Shown here: piece after piece, positions 60,801 through 64,000 of the stretch
Layout of the letters: the number at the start of each line of letters is the position of its first letter
Numbering within the stretch: position 1 is the stretch's first letter
Origin: Cardinalis cardinalis
Lineage: Eukaryota; Chordata; Aves; Passeriformes; Cardinalidae
Length of the DNA: 64,000 nt
Assembly: GCA_014549065.1 (NCBI GenBank)
Contig: JACDOX010000027.1
Location: 2,177,691-2,241,690 of the forward strand
Reading direction: 5' to 3'
Notes under the pieces: model-generated
What the model was told of the DNA's origin: nothing
Seen by the model: only the letters and a program-made list of their open reading frames with translations
Databases searched by the model: none
Made by a program: the position numbers and the translations under genes

Positions 60801-62151
60801 AATGAGATTAAAATATGCAAATGTATACAAAAATATCGCATGGAAAAAGAGAAGTTTCAATGTCAAATAGCTAGAAAGGCCATTTCATAACAGTTTGGCT
60901 GGAGAAAGCAAACCTCTTAGGACCAATCAAGGGAACTCAGGCCACTGCCAGTGATCATGATGGAGCTCCAGAGACTGCCACACCATTAGCTAGTTCCCAA
61001 TACCTTCTAGGGCAAAATCTTGAGCAGAAAGTTCCTTTGAGGATTGACATGTTCTTATGAGCTAGTCCATCAACAAAGGAAGATGGGGGGTCCTCCTCTC
61101 TACCCAATTGTTTTCTTAAAGCAGGCAAATACCATGGCTGCCCTAGGGTCCCAAATTGATGTTTTTCTACTAAAACTTACACCTATTAAATATTTTACCT
61201 ATCATGGAGACAGATGTTTCTTCCAAATCTACCTATCTTAGCTTAAAATAATCCTTTCTCCAGACAGTATGAATACCTCCATGAGACCTGATATGTGCTC
61301 CCCAATCTGGATTTAAGGTAAGCTTTACAAGCTTTCCAAAGACAGGCTAACCCAGCACATCTAATTGAAGCTGACTGAAGAGCATTAGCATATGCCTGNC
61401 TCCAATGACCTACAAAATTATATTCCTGCACTCAACACAGGGGTTACAGCAAACAGCAAGGGCTGTCATTCCTTTAACTCTCTCTTGGGAAAATGGACAT
61501 TGATCTGCAGTTTCTCAAAGCATGAGCACTCTCTTTGGGAGAGGAGACATAATGGAGGGATCCACCAGGGAAATTTGGTTTTCCATGTTCAATTGCAAAG
61601 GTAAANTGATTCTGCTTCTAAATTGGAAGAGCTGCCTTCCCTGTCTAGTATCCCCTCTATCACATTAGGTGCCATGGAATACTAAGTTCTTACCAAATAA
61701 AACCATTTACCATTGCACTCTAATGGACTGAGCACACACAGTAGGAAGGGCAGAGTGATTTATACCGGAGACTTACAAAGCTTTATGGACTCCATTAGGG
61801 GCAGAATGCAAGACCACATTTTGAGTTCCCATATTTTAAAACCTGTGTTTGCATTAAATGCTCATCCCTTGCTAACATGTCTGTATCCTTTTACTGCTGT
61901 AATCTCTGATGCCTCTCAGAAGCATTAGCATGTAACTTTGTAAAGCTTCACCAGGATAGAGAGGATTGCTTAAGAATAACATTTGATACAGAGATGTAAG
62001 CATGCAAACAGTCATAAACATGAAGTTTCATCAAAACTACTTTGCAAATCCACAGTAGATATTGAACATGTCCTTGTACTTACATGGCATTGCATGGTAT
62101 ATACTGGGCCAGTACTGCCCACTGTCTCTCTTCAGCCAGACACGAACTGTT
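33859..62151 (-). CDS. WDFY2: WDFY2, WD40-repeat and FYVE zinc-finger protein, exons 2-12 (exon 1 outside window)
   Basis: Eleven exons join in frame into 354 residues plus a split Arg, matching residues 47-400 of the 400-residue vertebrate WDFY2. The protein is a seven-bladed WD40 propeller. A FYVE finger (about 281-352, exons 9-10) is inserted between WD repeats 6 and 7. FYVE hallmarks are visible: EWLDSD (the WxxD motif), CxxC, RQHHCRKCG, CGKC, and RVCDSC with all eight zinc-ligand cysteines. Known role of the family: binding phosphatidylinositol 3-phosphate on early endosomes and scaffolding kinases such as AKT and PKC-zeta. WD-type turns appear at IIMWDIGG, IVVWNMD and KLWDM. Splice sites are GT-AG and no frameshift is seen. 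Exon 1 (about 46 residues with the start Met) and the promoter lie beyond 64000. Three third-codon positions are N. Confidence 0.96.
33889..34520. other. WDFY2 intron 11
   Basis: A 0.63-kb intron before the 30-nt terminal coding exon. No repeat was recognised. Confidence 0.6.
34521..34629 (-). CDS. WDFY2: WDFY2 exon 11
   Basis: After TCTTCAG the exon completes Glu355 and reads RAPTATFHDSKHNIVHVH, then TRGWLLTSGTDKVIK, with a GTAGGA donor. It begins WD repeat 7, which closes the propeller after the FYVE insertion. Position 34572 is N in a TTN codon, so that residue is Phe or Leu; Phe is expected from the family. Confidence 0.95.
34630..34961. other. WDFY2 intron 10
   Basis: A 0.33-kb GC-richer intron between exons 10 and 11. 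Nothing recognised. Confidence 0.6.
34962..35092 (-). CDS. WDFY2: WDFY2 exon 10, second half of FYVE domain
   Basis: After GTGCAG the exon starts HHCRKCGKAVCGKCSS, which with the previous Arg-Gln gives the R(x)HHCRxCG PI3P-binding motif. It continues SSIPLMGFEFE to the RVC signature in VRVCDSC and ends ITDE plus two bases before GTAAGT. The exon is CpG-rich. Confidence 0.95.
35093..35743. other. WDFY2 intron 9
   Basis: A 0.65-kb intron separating the two halves of the FYVE domain. No repeat was recognised. Confidence 0.6.
35744..35845 (-). CDS. WDFY2: WDFY2 exon 9, first half of FYVE domain
   Basis: Thirty-four codons lie between TTGCAG and a GTTTGT donor. They read TPEWLDSDSCQKCDQPFFW and then KKIGLRQ, giving the FYVE WxxD motif and the first CxxC zinc-ligand pair. 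Position 35840 is N at the third base of a CCN Pro codon, which is silent. Confidence 0.95.
35846..38499. other. WDFY2 intron 8
   Basis: A 2.65-kb intron. Unique AT-rich sequence; no repeat or exon recognised. Confidence 0.6.
38500..38605 (-). CDS. WDFY2: WDFY2 exon 8
   Basis: After TTCTCAG the exon completes Asn242 and reads DKVQSLSYAHHTRQLISCG, then GGIVVWNMDVERQE, with a GTAGGT donor in phase 0. It encodes WD repeat 6, which immediately precedes the FYVE insertion. Confidence 0.95.
38606..40516. other. WDFY2 intron 7
   Basis: A 1.9-kb intron of unique sequence; nothing recognised. Confidence 0.6.
40517..40643 (-). CDS. WDFY2: WDFY2 exon 7
   Basis: After TGTTGCAG the exon completes Gly200 and reads GVTALCWDPIQRVLFSGSSD, then HSIIMWDIGG and AIELQGH, ending two bases into an Asn codon at GTATGT. 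It encodes WD repeat 5 with a classic GH...WD spacing. Confidence 0.95.
40644..41554. other. WDFY2 intron 6
   Basis: A 0.9-kb intron of unique sequence; nothing recognised. Confidence 0.6.
41555..41667 (-). CDS. WDFY2: WDFY2 exon 6
   Basis: The exon follows CCTTCAG, completes Gln162 and reads FDVETRHVFVGDHSGQVTI, then LVTTFKGHT, with one base of Gly before GTAAGG. This is WD repeat 4. Position 41589 is N at the third base of a TCN Ser codon, which is silent. Confidence 0.94.
41668..43093. other. WDFY2 intron 5
   Basis: A 1.4-kb AT-rich intron. Nothing recognised. Confidence 0.6.
43094..43244 (-). CDS. WDFY2: WDFY2 exon 5
   Basis: After CTTTCAG the exon reads HQSRVIMILFVLEMEWVL, STGQDKHFTWHCSESG and QRLGGYRTSAGACGL, covering WD repeat 3 (about residues 112-162). 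It ends two bases into a Gln codon at a GTATCC donor. It contains 11 CpG dinucleotides, nearly all in its 3' two-thirds, unlike its AT-rich introns. Confidence 0.94.
46126..46140. repeat. (TAAA)n microsatellite
   Basis: Nearly four TAAA units, followed by AACAA. Confidence 0.8.
47775..47998 (+). mobile_element. CR1 LINE 3' end, sense
   Basis: The sequence reads GAGACACTGGCACAAGTTGTCC, CAGAGAAGCTGTGGATTCCC and AGGCCAGATTGGATGGGGAT. It continues GTGTCCCTGCCCATGGCAGG, then CAACCCAAACCATTCTATG and ATCCTANG, the CR1 terminal octamers. It is 5'-truncated, as is usual for CR1, and antisense to WDFY2. Confidence 0.88.
49195..49241. repeat. 26-bp-period tandem pair
   Basis: The 21-nt unit beginning TGATAGCTACTG and ending AATATAAC occurs twice exactly, separated by CAGAC. 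Confidence 0.9.
49584..49638 (-). CDS. WDFY2: WDFY2 exon 4
   Basis: A 55-nt exon lies between CCCTCAG and GTAAGA. It encodes EFILSEDYNKMTLVKSYQ (about residues 94-111) plus one base of the following Ala codon. It is flanked by 6.3-kb and 7.3-kb introns and was recognised by its match to the known protein and its phase. Confidence 0.93.
50011..50134. repeat. Exact tandem duplication, 2 x 62 bp
   Basis: Two identical 62-bp units begin GCCACACAAGTATATTTG at 50011 and 50073 and end CCAACCTGAGCAC. I find no mismatch between them, which implies recent origin or gene conversion, or a length polymorphism. Confidence 0.95.
54110..54500 (-). mobile_element. Solo LTR, passerine endogenous retrovirus family, sense to WDFY2
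   Basis: The roughly 390-bp element is bounded by TGTGACGGTG on the left and CTGTGACA on the right, that is, TG...CA ends on the minus strand. Read on the minus strand it carries CCAAT boxes (complement of ATTGG at 54335) and a polyadenylation hexamer AATAAA (complement of 54183-54188) in the expected LTR order. I recognise it as an LTR common in songbird genomes; the exact family name is unsure. No ERV genes adjoin it. Confidence 0.75.
56935..57008 (-). CDS. WDFY2: WDFY2 exon 3
   Basis: After a TTTTTTTCAG acceptor the exon completes Ser69 and reads PCSCMSFNPETRRLSIGL, then DNGTIS, with a GTAAGT donor. This is WD repeat 2, about residues 69-93. It ends in phase 0. Confidence 0.94.
57009..62083. 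other. WDFY2 intron 2
   Basis: A 5.1-kb AT-rich intron with a poly-A tract (59023-59044). No other repeat or exon was recognised. Confidence 0.6.
59023..59044. repeat. A-rich tract
   Basis: Nearly pure A, broken by one G, preceded by GGGGAAG. No source element is recognisable upstream. Confidence 0.8.
62084..62151 (-). CDS. WDFY2: WDFY2 exon 2
   Basis: On the minus strand the exon starts at 62151 after a TTACAG acceptor with one base completing Arg. It reads TVRVWLKRDSGQYWPSIYHAMP and stops one base into a Ser codon at a GTAAGT donor. It covers the end of WD repeat 1. It is the most 5' exon present here; the start codon is not in the window. Confidence 0.94.
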
Positions 62152-64000
62152 CTGTAAAAGAAAAAACACAACACAGCTGTGAGGAAGATTTAAAAAATAA
62201 TCATGACTGAATGAAAGCAAAGTGGCTATGATGAATGTACAAGATNTTCTCCAAAATTAAATTATTTTGCTGAGAGGGAAAGTAAACCCATGAACTTCTA
62301 CACCAGTCTGATACATCAGCCTCAGATNAACCCCTGTGAGGTGATGAGGGTAGACTCCTTGGTTCCATTCAGTGTTCAACAACTTGGCTAACATATCTCA
62401 ACAATATTTGGAAACTGCTATGGCTTTTAGTTCTTTGCTTTACAAGGACTTGAACATGACTGTTTACTGAATGTTTCACATGAGAATTTGGGGCACCACA
62501 GGTAGCCCAGTGGAGCATTCCTGCATCAGCGCTTCCAGTCTCTGCAGAAACCTTCCCCCCTGTGGCCGCATTTCTCTTCACAGAGAAAAGCAAGGCACAG
62601 CTTCCCAAGGACATTTTCTGGGAATCACAGCGAGGAACNTCAGAGAAAGAAAAAACAATTCTTATCTCATTTGCTGTGCCTGTGTTTGTGCCAAAGTAGA
62701 ATNCAATATGGAGATTGTTTACTCAAAGTTTTGGCGTTTTGTTTTCTTGGCCTATCAGGGCCAAGCGCGTGTCCAGACTGTTGCTCAGCAGACAGTAACA
62801 AGATTCTGTTGTTGAATTGAGTGCTTGTGCAGATTCAGTTTAGATGTNATATAGTATAGAATAATATAGTATAATCAAGTAATTAATTAGCCTTCTGATA
62901 TCATGGAGTCCTCCTNNTCATTTCTCCCTTCCACGGGGGTCGCCTTGATTTACTGTATCCCCCTGCTCTCAGGGTAGGTCTTGGCCCATCTGCTGCCTGT
63001 TGTGTCATTGTTCTGCTGCGGGAAAACCCCTAAGAAAAAGAAGGAAGTTCTGAAATTTTCAGCTGCTTATTACTAAGGTTATGTCCATTTGTGCCAAAAA
63101 CGACCTCTTCAGCTTCAGGACCTTTCCTCTCCTCCATGCATGCNGAGTGCTATGAGCCACTGAGCACAAAGAAGACAAACTTATCCTTCTCTGAAGAGGA
63201 TGACAAATGTGACAAGCAGTCTTGCAGATCTCCTCTGCCTCATCAGTTTGGAGTTGGTGTCTTTGAATAGAGGCCCTTAGAATCACACAGTGCTCCCTAC
63301 AAACACATCAGCAGTTTCCTCTCTACTAGAAGATCTTCCCAATGTATCTCAGGATTACTTTTGCTTTCTCATAATCATATTATACTGTCAGATGCCTGTT
63401 ACTCAATCCATGCCCTTCAGAGATTTGAGACATTTGTTGCTTGTTTCTACAGCCAAGGATCTGGACTGATGCACCATCTGGGTCATTAAATATTTATTAT
63501 TTCAGCCCTCATTACCATTTGCTTCTTTTGGTCCAGTCTCTGAAGCCTCCTTATACTTGAAGCTCTCTCTTAACTTCAGTTCATCAATTAATTTCATCAA
63601 AACATGTCTAGTAACAGTGTCAACAGTTAAAGCAGCATTAACCTCTTACTTGTTTCTGCATAGCCCACTGTCACTTCACTTACAGCCCCTTGTTCCTCTA
63701 ATTACTGTTCCTCTAGTCCTTACATCTCATGTTAACCAGAAAACTCTCCATATAACACTGTATTCATGCTTTATTGATTTACACTGAATGTATTAACCTT
63801 CTCTAGAAAACATAGTTATCCAAGACAGCACCATGTTAGCATAGATTTTGACCCATCACCCACTTCTATTCAGTCTTTTCCATCAAAATTACTACGCAAC
63901 AGCAAATGCAGGAGGGATCTAAAATCTATTGTTTCTATAACTTGCACTTGATACTATTAAGGAAAAGGAAACAATGAAGAATGGCTCTTTCCAGTACATG
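62152..64000. other. WDFY2 intron 1, partial
   Basis: Sequence upstream of exon 2. I searched for exon 1 coding sequence ending in the SEDR stretch and did not see it. It holds an LTR fragment (62615-63040). Confidence 0.6.
62615..63040 (+). mobile_element. LTR fragment, passerine endogenous retrovirus type
   Basis: The block order resembles a songbird ERV LTR: ACAATTCTTATCTCATTTGC, CAATATGGAGATTGTTTAC, then GGCCTATCAGGGCC. After that come AT-rich ATATAGTATAGAATAATATA, AATTAGCCTTCTGATATC, GGGTCGCCTTGATTTACTG and GGGTAGGTCTTGGCCC. It ends near GCGGGAAAACCCCT. The edges and family are uncertain. It is antisense to WDFY2. Confidence 0.55.

Noticed and set aside
62152..64000. WDFY2 exon 1 and promoter within the window
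   Set aside because: No coding match to the N-terminal 46 residues and no CpG island were seen here.
1..64000. Bacterial or phage systems, CRISPR arrays, defence islands
   Set aside because: All coding sequence is spliced vertebrate sequence. There are no regularly spaced repeats, operons or Shine-Dalgarno patterns.

Overview
The window is vertebrate nuclear DNA, most likely from a songbird. CR1 LINE fragments, an ERVL-type LTR and LTRs resembling passerine families are present, exons are short and widely spaced, introns are large and AT-rich, and CpG is depleted except in a few places. There are no bacterial-style operons, CRISPR arrays or phage genes. Isolated single Ns (roughly 40 in the first 10 kb) look like masked polymorphic positions.

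Two protein-coding genes lie tail to tail. DHRS12 (short-chain dehydrogenase/reductase family member 12) runs on the + strand. Its last eight coding exons lie between 1160 and 23355; the exons for the N-terminal cofactor-binding part are upstream of the window. WDFY2 (WD40-repeat and FYVE-domain protein 2) runs on the - strand. Exons 2 to 12 lie between 62151 and 33859, and exon 1, with the start codon, lies beyond position 64000. All splice junctions checked are GT-AG, and the reading phase is consistent across every junction. The same gene pair is adjacent and convergent in human 13q14, so this is conserved synteny. The roughly 10 kb between the stop codons holds the 3' UTRs and two CR1 copies.

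Repeats are concentrated at 0.5-7.2 kb (CR1 pieces, two ERVL-type LTRs, and a full-length 5S rRNA retropseudogene inside one LTR). Others are CR1 copies at 25.6, 29.8 and 47.8 kb, a sense-oriented LTR in WDFY2 intron 3, and an LTR fragment near 62.6-63.0 kb. An exact 62-bp tandem duplication sits at 50.0 kb. A small CpG-dense island with a CRE-like palindrome lies inside a DHRS12 intron at 16.3 kb.

The genes are not known to work together. WDFY2 is a PI3P-binding endosomal scaffold, and DHRS12 is an orphan NAD(P)-dependent oxidoreductase. I found no undescribed biological system. The best leads are the intronic CpG island, the nested CR1/LTR/5S insertion and the coding-site pattern of the Ns.
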